Below are positions 18,754 through 26,867 of a stretch of DNA of 64,000 bases, piece after piece. Source of the DNA: JAEUPI01 sp044222685 (GTDB taxonomy: Bacteria > Pseudomonadota > Gammaproteobacteria > Burkholderiales > Burkholderiaceae_C); assembly GCA_044222685.1 (NCBI GenBank), contig JBGAMU010000002.1, positions 58,499 to 122,498 of the forward strand. The letters run 5' to 3'. Each line of letters opens with the position of its first letter. Position 1 is the first letter of the stretch. The position numbers and the translations under genes are program-made. Below the pieces are notes generated by a model, which saw only the letters and a program-made list of their open reading frames with translations, was not told the DNA's origin and did no database searches.

Positions 18754-20055
18754 CTACGACTGACCGTCGCCGCCGGGGCTGCGCACTGTACCGCGCAGGA
18801 ACAGGCGCGAGACGGTCTGCGCCAGCTGGGCTCGCTGCTCGCCGTCGCTGGCATGCAGCTCGGCCATCGTGCCGTGCAGCATCTTCTGCGTCAGACCGCG
18901 CGACAGCGCGTCGAGCACGCTGTCGACGTCGACGCCCTTGGCCAACAACTTGCGGGCGCGTGCCATCTCAAGACTGCGCCAGTCGTCGGCCTGGCGGGTC
19001 AGCGCCTGGATCAGCGGTACGCTGGCGCGCTGGTCGAGCCAGTGGGCAAAACTCTGCACGCCGGCATCGATGATCGCCTCGGCCTGCTGCACCGCGGCTT
19101 GCCGCTTCTCGCCGGCGGTCTGCACGATGGCCGACAAGTCGTCGACGGTATACAGATAAATGTCGCTCAAGCCGGCCACTTCGGGCTCGATGTCGCGCGG
19201 CACCGCAAGGTCCACCATGAACATCGGCCGGTGTCTGCGCGCCTTCAGCGCACGCTCCACGGCGCCCAGGCCGATGATCGGCAACGTACTCGCCGTACAC
19301 GAGATGACGGCGTCGAAGTCCTGCAGGCGGCCGGGCAGGTCGGCCAGGCGCAGTGCGCTGGCGCCGAAGCGGCTGGCCAGCTTTTCGCCGCGCTCGAGCG
19401 TCCGGTTCGCCACAGCCATCGACTTGGGGTTGCGGGCGGCAAAGTGGGTCGCCACCAACTCGATCATCTCGCCGGCGCCGACGAACAGCACATGCGTGTC
19501 GCGCAGGTCTTCGAAGAGCTGGCTCGCCAGCCGGACCGAGGCGGCCGCCATGCTGATCGAGTGCGCACCGATCTCGGTGGAGGTGCGCACTTCCTTGGCC
19601 ACCGAGAACGAACGCTGGAACAACTGGTGCAGCGTGGTGCCGAGCGTGCCGGCGGCATCGGCCTCGCGAACCGCCTGCTTCATCTGGCCCAGGATCTGCG
19701 GCTCGCCCAGCACCATCGAATCGAGCCCGGAGGCCACACGGAACGCGTGTCGTGCGGCGTCACGCCTTTCAAGCACATAGGTGTGGGCCATCAGCTGGTC
19801 GCCGGCCACCCCGCCAGTACCGGCCAGCCAGTCGACCGCCGGGCGGATCAGCGCCTGCAGGTTGGCCGGTTCGGCCGCCACGTACAACTCGGTGCGGTTG
19901 CAGGTCGACAGCAGCGCTGCTTCCGGCGCGACGCGGGCAAACGCCTCGCGAAGCCCTCGCAATGCGGGCGTGAGCTGTTCGGGCGCGAAAGCGAAACGCT
20001 CGCGCATGCCAACCGGTGCGGTGGTGTGGTTGAGGCCCAGAGCCAGAACGCTCAT
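18754..20055 (-). CDS. hemA: glutamyl-tRNA reductase
   Basis: First step of tetrapyrrole synthesis by the C5 route: reduces Glu-tRNA to glutamate-1-semialdehyde with NADPH. From ATG 20055 (MSVLALGLNHTTAPVGMRER) it has 433 residues. The catalytic cysteine is in LLSTCNRTELYVAAEP, and the NADPH Rossmann fold follows (VLFVGAGEMIELVA). The frame is open upstream to 20106 but the family starts here. hemA-prfA-prmC is a common order. Confidence 0.97.
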   Translation of the reverse strand: MSVLALGLNHTTAPVGMRERFAFAPEQLTPALRGLREAFARVAPEAALLSTCNRTELYVAAEPANLQALIRPAVDWLAGTGGVAGDQLMAHTYVLERRDAARHAFRVASGLDSMVLGEPQILGQMKQAVREADAAGTLGTTLHQLFQRSFSVAKEVRTSTEIGAHSISMAAASVRLASQLFEDLRDTHVLFVGAGEMIELVATHFAARNPKSMAVANRTLERGEKLASRFGASALRLADLPGRLQDFDAVISCTASTLPIIGLGAVERALKARRHRPMFMVDLAVPRDIEPEVAGLSDIYLYTVDDLSAIVQTAGEKRQAAVQQAEAIIDAGVQSFAHWLDQRASVPLIQALTRQADDWRSLEMARARKLLAKGVDVDSVLDALSRGLTQKMLHGTMAELHASDGEQRAQLAQTVSRLFLRGTVRSPGGDGQS

Positions 20056-20155
20056 GGGGCGGGATTGTAAGATTCGGCGCCCGCCAAGCCTACCCCGCGC
20101 GATCAACTTCCGATGAGTTGGCCGCCGGTCACGTCATGTCACCCGGCCAGACGCC

Positions 20156-20446
20156 ATGAGCCCGTTGTTGCAGTTCTGGCATGTCCTTAACTTCGTGGCG
20201 CCGGCGTTGGTCACCGCCGTCGTCACGGTCGCGCTGGTCAAGCTGCTCTGGCGCCGGGATCTGGCGGCAGCGGGCTGGCTCCGGCTCCTTTGCTGGGGAT
20301 TCGGCGCCGGGCTGCTGGCGCTGGGTGGCGGGCTGGTCCTGCTGGGCCGCGACGGGACGATGGCTGCCTATGGCGCGATGGTGGCAGCCATCGCGCTTGC
20401 TCTCTGGGCGGTGGGCTTCGGACCCTGGCGCCGCCGGTCCGGCTGA
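20156..20446 (+). CDS. small inner-membrane protein of unknown function
   Basis: 96 residues with three hydrophobic spans at roughly 11-31 (NFVAPALVTAVVTVALVKLL), 43-64 and 68-88, joined by short basic loops, and a basic tail GPWRRRSG. No motif allows a function to be assigned. It is divergent from hemA (100 bases apart) and convergent with miaB. Similar short membrane proteins next to hemA are often annotated as hypothetical in this group. Confidence 0.7.
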   Translation: MSPLLQFWHVLNFVAPALVTAVVTVALVKLLWRRDLAAAGWLRLLCWGFGAGLLALGGGLVLLGRDGTMAAYGAMVAAIALALWAVGFGPWRRRSG

Positions 20447-20453
20447 GGTGCGG

Positions 20454-21809
20454 TCAGGCCGCCTGCGACACGGGCGTGTCGCGTGTGACGACTTCGCCGC
20501 GCAGCGAATGGGGCAACGCCTGCGTGATGTCGACCTCGATCATCTCGCCGACGAGCCGCGCAGGACCGCCGAAATTGACGATGCGGTTGCATTCGGTGCG
20601 GCCCATCAGCTCGGCCGCATCCTTCTTGCTCGGCCCGGCCACCAGGATCGTTTGCCGCGTGCCGACGCGTGAGGCCGAGATGCGCCGCACGTTCGCCTCG
20701 AGCGCGGCCTGCAGGCGCTGCAGGCGAGCCAGTTTTTCCTCGGCCGGCGTCTCGTCCGCCAGCGCCGCTGCCGGCGTGCCCGGTCGCGAACTGAAGACAA
20801 AGCTGAAACTGGCGTCGAAACCGATCTCGTCGACGAGTCGCATCAACTGCTCGAAATCCTGCGCCGTCTCGCCGGGAAAGCCAACGATGAAGTCCGACGA
20901 CAGGCTCAGCCCGGGCCGCACGGCGCGCAGGCGGCGCACGATGCGTTTGTATTCCAGCGTCGTGTAGCCGCGCTTCATCGCGGCCAGGATGCGATCGCTG
21001 CCGTGCTGCACCGGCAGGTGCAGGTGGCTCACCAACTGGGGCACGCGTGCGTAGACGTCGATGAGACGCTGGCTGAACTCGAGCGGGTGGCTGGTGGTGT
21101 AGCGCAGGCGTTGCAGTCCGGGGATCTCGGCCAGGTACTCGATCAGCAGGGCGAAATCGGCGATCTCGCCGCTGCCGCCCATCGCGCCGCGATAGGCGTT
21201 GACGTTCTGGCCCAGCAGCGTGATCTCCTTGACCCCCTGGTCGACCAGGCCGGCGACCTCGGCCAGCACGTCGTCGAGCGGGCGGTTGACCTCTTCGCCG
21301 CGGGTGTAGGGGACGACGCAATAGCTGCAGTACTTGGAGCAGCCTTCCATGATCGACACGAAGGCACTGGCACCGTCGACCCGGGCCGGCGGCAGGTTGT
21401 CGAATTTCTCGATCTCCGGAAAGCTGATGTCGACCTGCGGTTGCCCGCCGGCAAGGCGGCGCTCGATCATCTGCGGCAGGCGGTGCAATGTCTGCGGGCC
21501 GAACACAAGGTCGACATACGGCGCGCGCTCGACGATCGCCGCGCCTTCCTGGCTGGCCACGCAGCCACCCACCCCGATCAGCACGCCGCGGCTCTTGAGG
21601 TGCTTCACCCGCCCGAGGTCGGAGAACACCTTTTCCTGCGCCTTCTCGCGCACCGAGCAGGTGTTGAAGAGGATCAGGTCCGCCTGCTCCGGATCCGACA
21701 CCGGCTCGTACTGCGCGGCGACGCGCAAGACGTCGGCCATCTTGTCGGAGTCGTACTCGTTCATCTGGCACCCAAAGGTGCGGATGTAGACGGTCTTGCG
21801 TCCGGCCAT
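20454..21809 (-). CDS. miaB: tRNA-2-methylthio-N6-dimethylallyladenosine synthase MiaB
   Basis: Radical-SAM methylthiotransferase that modifies A37 in tRNAs reading UNN codons. 451 residues. The N-terminal UPF0004 domain holds Cys14, Cys51 and Cys83 for the second 4Fe-4S cluster. The radical-SAM motif CSKYCSYC gives Cys157, Cys161 and Cys164. A TRAM domain (about 380-445) ends the protein. All cluster cysteines are intact. Confidence 0.97.
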   Translation of the reverse strand: MAGRKTVYIRTFGCQMNEYDSDKMADVLRVAAQYEPVSDPEQADLILFNTCSVREKAQEKVFSDLGRVKHLKSRGVLIGVGGCVASQEGAAIVERAPYVDLVFGPQTLHRLPQMIERRLAGGQPQVDISFPEIEKFDNLPPARVDGASAFVSIMEGCSKYCSYCVVPYTRGEEVNRPLDDVLAEVAGLVDQGVKEITLLGQNVNAYRGAMGGSGEIADFALLIEYLAEIPGLQRLRYTTSHPLEFSQRLIDVYARVPQLVSHLHLPVQHGSDRILAAMKRGYTTLEYKRIVRRLRAVRPGLSLSSDFIVGFPGETAQDFEQLMRLVDEIGFDASFSFVFSSRPGTPAAALADETPAEEKLARLQRLQAALEANVRRISASRVGTRQTILVAGPSKKDAAELMGRTECNRIVNFGGPARLVGEMIEVDITQALPHSLRGEVVTRDTPVSQAA

Positions 21810-21822
21810 CGCAGCCGCCGCG

Positions 21823-22206
21823 TCAGCGCGCGGTCCAGGTCTGCGCGACCGGATCGAAGCTCCAGCTGCGCGCCTCCTGCGCGGTCTTGGGCCAGGGCAA
21901 TTTGGCGCGCTCGTCGTCGGTGAGGATCCAGACGTCGTGCACCAGCCCGGTCGAATCGACCACGTAGTGGACCACGGCGCTGCGACCCAGCAACGCGCCC
22001 GACATCACGATCAGGTTGTTGGAGCCGCGAATACGCGCACCCGGAGACAGTCGAGCGGGTTGACCGTTGAGCACGATCTCCGGCGGTTGCCCGAAGGCGA
22101 TCTCGCCGCGAAGCGCGGTGGCGGGAAACGGGCGCTGCACCGGCTGCGCCATCGCGGAACTCGCGACCAGCGCAGCGACGATCAAGGTGGTGGCACAGCG
22201 GATCAT
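21823..22206 (-). CDS. putative secreted protein, hypothetical
   Basis: 127 residues. The signal peptide at 1-20 (TLIVAALVASSAMA) predicts export to the periplasm. The mature part contains GQPARLSPGARIRGSNNLIV and WILTDDERAKLPWP; I do not know a function for it. It is 13 bases upstream of miaB on the same strand and may be cotranscribed. Likely a lineage-restricted Burkholderiales protein (inference). Confidence 0.7.
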   Translation of the reverse strand: MIRCATTLIVAALVASSAMAQPVQRPFPATALRGEIAFGQPPEIVLNGQPARLSPGARIRGSNNLIVMSGALLGRSAVVHYVVDSTGLVHDVWILTDDERAKLPWPKTAQEARSWSFDPVAQTWTAR

Positions 22207-22267
22207 GGTGTGGTTCCAGCGGCTGTGAATCCGGCGGCCGGTTGCATGTACCTGTTGCCGATGCGGG

Positions 22268-22344
<77 letters not shown>

Positions 22345-22416
22345 CCGAGCGCGAGATTATATCGGTGGCGAACCTCACGCCGCGGCCCGTAGATCGGGCG
22401 CCGAAGACGGGACTCG

Positions 22417-23475
22417 ATGTTCAGCTTATTCAAGAAGAAAACCCCCGCCACTGCGGCGGCGCCGCCTTCGCCCGCGCCCGCTGCGGCGCCATCGCCTGCC
22501 GAAGCCACACCTGAACGGCGCAGCTGGATCGATCGACTGCGCCAGGGTCTGCGTAAGACCGGTGCGGGCATCACCCAAGTCTTCACTGGCACGCGCATCG
22601 ACGACGAGCTGTACGAGCAGCTCGAGTCGGCGCTGCTGATGGCCGATGCCGGTGTCGCCGCCACGGCACACGTGTTGCGTGAACTGAAGGGCCGTGTCAA
22701 GGCCGAGGGCAGCACCGATCCGGCGGCCGTCAGGCGACTGCTGGAGGAGGTGGTCGCCGAGCTGCTGCGCCCGCTGGAACGGCCGCTCGAGATCGGGCGC
22801 GTGCCGTGCACGGTGATGATGGTCGTCGGCGTCAACGGTGCCGGCAAGACCACCAGCATCGGCAAGCTGGCGCACCACCTGGCCGATGGCCACCAGAAGG
22901 TGCTGCTGGCTGCGGCCGATACTTTCCGGGCCGCCGCGCGTGAGCAGTTGATGGCCTGGGCGCAGCGCGTCGACGATCGCGCCGGCGCCTCTGCGCAGAC
23001 TGGCGTGGAGATCGTCGCCCAGCAGGGCGGCGATCCGGCGGCTGTGACCTACGACGCGGTGGTGGCCGCGCGTGCGCGCGGCTGCGATGTGGTGATCGCC
23101 GACACGGCTGGACGCCTGCCGACGCAGCTGCACCTGATGGAAGAGCTGAAGAAGATCAAACGCGTGATCGGCAAGGCCGATCCGCAGGCACCGCATGAGG
23201 TCCTGCTCGTCGTCGATGGCAACACGGGGCAGAACGCGCTGGCGCAGGTGCGCGCCTTCGACGAGGCGTTGGGCCTCACCGGCCTGATCGTCACCAAGCT
23301 CGACGGTACGGCCAAGGGCGGCGTGCTCGCCGCCATCGCGTTATGGGCTGGTGAGCGACGGCGCGAGCGGCCGGAATTGCCGGCGCTGGCGGTCTATTTC
23401 CTGGGCGTCGGCGAGACGCTGCAGGATCTGCAGACGTTCAGTGCCAGCGAGTTCGCACAGGCCCTGCTGGGCTGA
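22417..23475 (+). CDS. ftsY: signal recognition particle receptor FtsY
   Basis: Membrane-associated GTPase that receives SRP-ribosome complexes. 352 residues: a short Ala/Pro-rich acidic-poor N-terminus (1-35), the N domain, then the G domain with GVNGAGKTT at 138-146, DTFRAAAREQL, DTAGRLPTQ and TKLDGTAKGG. Its partner Ffh is encoded 0.9 kb downstream on the other strand. The short N-terminal region compared with E. coli is usual for this group. Confidence 0.97.
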   Translation: MFSLFKKKTPATAAAPPSPAPAAAPSPAEATPERRSWIDRLRQGLRKTGAGITQVFTGTRIDDELYEQLESALLMADAGVAATAHVLRELKGRVKAEGSTDPAAVRRLLEEVVAELLRPLERPLEIGRVPCTVMMVVGVNGAGKTTSIGKLAHHLADGHQKVLLAAADTFRAAAREQLMAWAQRVDDRAGASAQTGVEIVAQQGGDPAAVTYDAVVAARARGCDVVIADTAGRLPTQLHLMEELKKIKRVIGKADPQAPHEVLLVVDGNTGQNALAQVRAFDEALGLTGLIVTKLDGTAKGGVLAAIALWAGERRRERPELPALAVYFLGVGETLQDLQTFSASEFAQALLG

Positions 23476-23499
23476 CGGCGCACGTCGAGCGCGATTGCC

Positions 23500-24213
23500 T
23501 TATCGCCGCCCGCTCGTGCCGGTCGCCGGCAGAGGGTCGAACTCGTCGAACAGGGTCGACGGCACCGGCTCCATCGTCGCGTCCTGCGCGAGAGCATCGC
23601 CGTGCGCAAGCATTTCCTCCATCTCGGCGACCGGGATCAGCGGCATCGACTTCGACCCGCCGAAGTTGGCGTCGAATCCGGTCACGCGGCCGTCCTGCAG
23701 CAGCGGCGCCATCTGCGAGCGCACTTCCGACAGGCTGGGCAGATGGCTCTCCGACCAGATCAGCACGTTGATGCCGGCAGCGCGCAGCACGCGCGACATG
23801 CGCTCGTGCCGTTGACGACCGCGGGCGCTCTGGTTGGCCGGGCGGATGTCGATCACCGCCAGTACCTGCGAGCCGGCATCGCAGACCACGAGGTCGGCAT
23901 TCAGATGGCCCACGCGCGACAGCCATTGGCTGTACGAGTTGCGCGTCGGCACTTTCAGAAAGCGCGACAGCGGCACCTGCGCCAGCACCACCTGACCGGG
24001 CAGTGCCTTGCGCACCGTCTCGAGCGCCTTGCGCTCTGACGCGGTGAGCACACGGGCGGCCTCCGGCTGCCATGAGGCCACCGTGTCGAGCGCGTCCTGG
24101 CGCTCCGAACGCGGGCGCGACTTCGCTGGTCGCTTGCGCATGAACACGAACGACAGCAACAGGATGAGCGCGGCTGTCAGCGCGACGGCGAAGGTGGGAT
24201 CGGTGGCGAGCAT
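23500..24213 (-). CDS. DUF2726 domain protein with N-terminal membrane anchor
   Basis: 237 residues. One hydrophobic span (ALTAALILLLSFVFM, residues 11-25) is followed by a basic stretch and then a DUF2726-type domain (about 55-185), with RVGHLNADLVVCDAGSQVLAVIDI and NVLIWSESHLPS. DUF2726 resembles nuclease-like folds, but a biochemical role is not established. It is convergent with ftsY. The tail after about residue 200 looks disordered. Confidence 0.78.
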   Translation of the reverse strand: MLATDPTFAVALTAALILLLSFVFMRKRPAKSRPRSERQDALDTVASWQPEAARVLTASERKALETVRKALPGQVVLAQVPLSRFLKVPTRNSYSQWLSRVGHLNADLVVCDAGSQVLAVIDIRPANQSARGRQRHERMSRVLRAAGINVLIWSESHLPSLSEVRSQMAPLLQDGRVTGFDANFGGSKSMPLIPVAEMEEMLAHGDALAQDATMEPVPSTLFDEFDPLPATGTSGRR

Positions 24214-24389
24214 GGGGTGGGCGATGAGAGCGAGCGTGTTGTGTCGCCAAGTTACGGGGCACGCCGCACAGGGTCAACCGGCCTCGCGCGAAAGGCGTAA
24301 GAACACGTTTCGGCTTCCCCTGGGCGGGGGTAACGTCTTCGCGCGATGCCAACTATTACCGCGTGCTCGGCGCACCCCGGCGCGGCGCG

Positions 24390-25763
24390 TCAACGGCCCA
24401 TGCCGCCCATGCCGCCGAGGCCACCCATGCCGCCCATGCGGCGCATCATCTTCATCAGGCCGCCGCCCTTCATCTTCTTCATCATCGTGCGCATCTGGTC
24501 GAACTGGTTCAGCAACCGGTTCACCTCCTGCACCTGCACACCGGCCCCGGCCGCGATGCGCCGCTTGCGGTTGGCCTTGATGAGATCGGGCTTGCGCCGC
24601 TCTTCGCGCGTCATCGAATGGATGATGCCGGTCATGCGCCGCACGTCGCGTTCGGCGCGGTCCAGGTCGGCCTGACCCGCCTTGGCGGCGAGCTGGCTCG
24701 GCAGCTTGTCGATTAGTCCGCTCAGGCCGCCCATCTTGCGCATCTGGCCGAGCTGCATCGCGAAGTCGTCGAGGTCGAAAGCATCGCCGGCCTTCACCTT
24801 GGCGGCCAGCTGCTGCGCCGCCTGGACGTCGACGCCCTTCTGCACCTCTTCGACCAGCGCCACGATATCGCCCATGCCGAGCACGCGGCCGGCATGGCGC
24901 TCGGCGTCGAAGACTTCGAGTCCGTCGATCTTCTCCGACGTACCGGCGAACTTGATCGGCGCACCCGTCACCTGGCGCACCGACAGCGCCGCGCCGCCGC
25001 GCGAGTCGCCGTCCAGCTTGGTCAGCACGATGCCCGTCAGCGGCAGCGCCTCCTTGAACGCCTTGGCGACGTTGACCGCGTCTTGTCCCTGCATCGCGTC
25101 GACGACGAACAGCGTCTCGACCGGCTTCAGCGTCGCATGCAGGTCGCGGATCTCGTCCATCATCGCCTGATCGATGGCCAGGCGTCCCGCCGTGTCGACC
25201 AGCAGCACGTCGAAGTAGTGCCGGCGCGCATGGTCCAGCGCCGCCAGCGCGATGTCGCGCGGCTTCTGGCCGGCTTGCGACGCAAACCACTCGGCGCCGG
25301 CTTGCTGCGTGACCACTCTGAGCTGCTCGATGGCGGCGGGCCGGTACACGTCGGCCGACACGGTGAGCACCTTCTTCTTGCGCCGCTCGATCAGATGCCG
25401 CGCGAGCTTCGCGGTGGTCGTCGTCTTGCCGGCGCCCTGCAGGCCCGCCATCAGGATCACCGCGGGAGGCTGCGTCGCCAGGTCGAGCTCGGCCACGCCC
25501 TCGCCCATGGTGGCGGCCAGTTCCTTGTGCACGATGCCCACCAGGGCCTGCCCCGGATTGAGCGAACCGGTGACCTCCTGACCGAGCGCCTTTTCCTTGA
25601 CGCGAGTGATGAACTCGCGCACCACCGGCAGCGCGACGTCGGCCTCCAGCAGTGCCATGCGCACTTCGCGCAGCATGTCCTGCACGTTGTCTTCGGTGAT
25701 GCGCGCCTGACCGCGCATGGTCTTCACCAGGCGCGACAGGCGGTCGGTCAACGTGGATGCCAT
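24390..25763 (-). CDS. ffh: signal recognition particle protein Ffh
   Basis: SRP54 homologue that binds 4.5S RNA and signal peptides for cotranslational targeting. 457 residues: N domain, G domain with GLQGAGKTTTTAK at 107-119, DTAGRLAIDQ and TKLDGDSRGG, then the Met-rich M domain (MRTMMKKMKGGGLMKMMRRM). It ends in a Gly/Met repeat GGMGGLGGMGGMGR. Convergent with nothing nearby; divergent from the CcsA-like gene. Confidence 0.98.
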   Translation of the reverse strand: MASTLTDRLSRLVKTMRGQARITEDNVQDMLREVRMALLEADVALPVVREFITRVKEKALGQEVTGSLNPGQALVGIVHKELAATMGEGVAELDLATQPPAVILMAGLQGAGKTTTTAKLARHLIERRKKKVLTVSADVYRPAAIEQLRVVTQQAGAEWFASQAGQKPRDIALAALDHARRHYFDVLLVDTAGRLAIDQAMMDEIRDLHATLKPVETLFVVDAMQGQDAVNVAKAFKEALPLTGIVLTKLDGDSRGGAALSVRQVTGAPIKFAGTSEKIDGLEVFDAERHAGRVLGMGDIVALVEEVQKGVDVQAAQQLAAKVKAGDAFDLDDFAMQLGQMRKMGGLSGLIDKLPSQLAAKAGQADLDRAERDVRRMTGIIHSMTREERRKPDLIKANRKRRIAAGAGVQVQEVNRLLNQFDQMRTMMKKMKGGGLMKMMRRMGGMGGLGGMGGMGR

Positions 25764-25825
25764 GGGGCTTCGGCCACCGCGCGCGACGGGCGCACGGACA
25801 TGCCGCGAAAGTACACTGTGGGGTC

Positions 25826-26620
25826 ATGATTCTATCGGTGGCTGCTCCCACGCTCGTCGTCGCACTCTGCGCGTCGGCCGCCTATGTCGTCGCCGCCTGG
25901 TCCGCGTCATCGTCGTCGCGCACCGAATCGGCCGCGCTGATGCTCGGCTGGGTGCTGCACGCCGCATCGGCAGTGGCCGACCTGCTGAGCGGCGACGCCG
26001 GCGCGCGGCTCGGATTCGCGCCGGTGTTCTCGCTGACGGTGTGGCTCGTCATCCTCGTGCATGTGATCGAGAGCCGGCTGGTGCCGATCCCGGTCGTGCG
26101 GCGTTCGCTGGCGCTGGCCGGCATCGCCGCGGTGCTGCTCGCCGTCGCCTTTCCCGGCGAGGCCCGCCTGACCACGGCGAGTCCGTGGGCGCCGATGCAC
26201 TGGGTGCTCGGCGTCGCGTCATATGGGCTGTTCGGCGTGGCCGTGCTGCATGCCTCGCTGCTCGACGCAGCGGAGCGGCGCATGCGCACGCGGCGGCCTG
26301 GCGACAACGCCGTGCTCGGCATGCCCTTGCTGCGCCTGGAGCGCCTGACGTTCCGCTTTGTCGAGGCCGGCTTCATCGTGCTGACGCTGGCACTGCTGCT
26401 GGGCGTGGTGACCGCCGCGCGCTGGCGTTGGGATCACAAGACGGTGTTCTCGGTGCTCGGCTGGCTGGTGTTCGCGGCGTTGCTGGCAGGCCGCGCGCTG
26501 CGAGGCTGGCGCGGCCGCCATGCCACTCGCTGGCTGTACGCGGGCGCGGCGCTGCTCTTGCTAGCCTATGTGGGCTCGCGCTTCGTGCTCGAGGTCGTGC
26601 TCGGTCGTCCGGTGTCCTAG
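25826..26620 (+). CDS. CcsA/YpjD-family cytochrome c assembly membrane protein
   Basis: From ATG 25826 (MILSVAAPTLVVALCAS) it has 264 residues with about eight hydrophobic spans. The family resembles the haem-handling CcsA/CcmC proteins; the visible block WAPMHWVLGVASYGLFGVAV and the late WRWDHKTVFSVLGWLVF are typical of the YpjD branch encoded beside ffh. Its exact role is not proven. It is seven bases from the PP0621-family gene and begins a run leading to pilS-pilR. Confidence 0.85.
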   Translation: MILSVAAPTLVVALCASAAYVVAAWSASSSSRTESAALMLGWVLHAASAVADLLSGDAGARLGFAPVFSLTVWLVILVHVIESRLVPIPVVRRSLALAGIAAVLLAVAFPGEARLTTASPWAPMHWVLGVASYGLFGVAVLHASLLDAAERRMRTRRPGDNAVLGMPLLRLERLTFRFVEAGFIVLTLALLLGVVTAARWRWDHKTVFSVLGWLVFAALLAGRALRGWRGRHATRWLYAGAALLLLAYVGSRFVLEVVLGRPVS

Positions 26621-26627
26621 CCTTCCG

Positions 26628-26867
26628 ATGAAGTTCGTCGTCCTCGCCGTCGTCATCGCACTCGTCTGGTGGGTGCTGTTGCGCCGACCGCGACGCGGCG
26701 GTGGCGGGCGCAAGGAACGCGCACCGCCGGTGACGCCGACGGCGTTCCTGGTCTGCGCGAACTGCGGCGTGCACCTGCCGTCGACCGACGCGGTCAGGGA
26801 TGGCGCGCTCGCCTATTGCAGCGACGCGCACCGCCTGGCCGGGCCGGCCGACCCAGGGCGCCGATGA
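26628..26867 (+). CDS. PP0621-family small protein with putative zinc site
   Basis: 79 residues from ATG 26628. One N-terminal membrane helix (VVLAVVIALVWWVLL) is followed by a basic linker and the pattern CANC at about 44-47 then CSDAH near the end, which could bind a metal. This matches the PP0621 family usually found between ccsA-like and pilS genes; function unknown. Its stop overlaps the pilS start (ATGA). The upstream part of the open frame is not part of the gene. Confidence 0.8.
   Translation: MKFVVLAVVIALVWWVLLRRPRRGGGGRKERAPPVTPTAFLVCANCGVHLPSTDAVRDGALAYCSDAHRLAGPADPGRR

Noticed and set aside
24340..24390. Plus-strand reading RDANYYRVLGAP resembling the start of a J-domain
   Set aside because: Only about 12 residues fit, with no start codon in frame and no continuation; it runs straight into the antisense of the ffh 3' end. 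Chance or an unprovable remnant.
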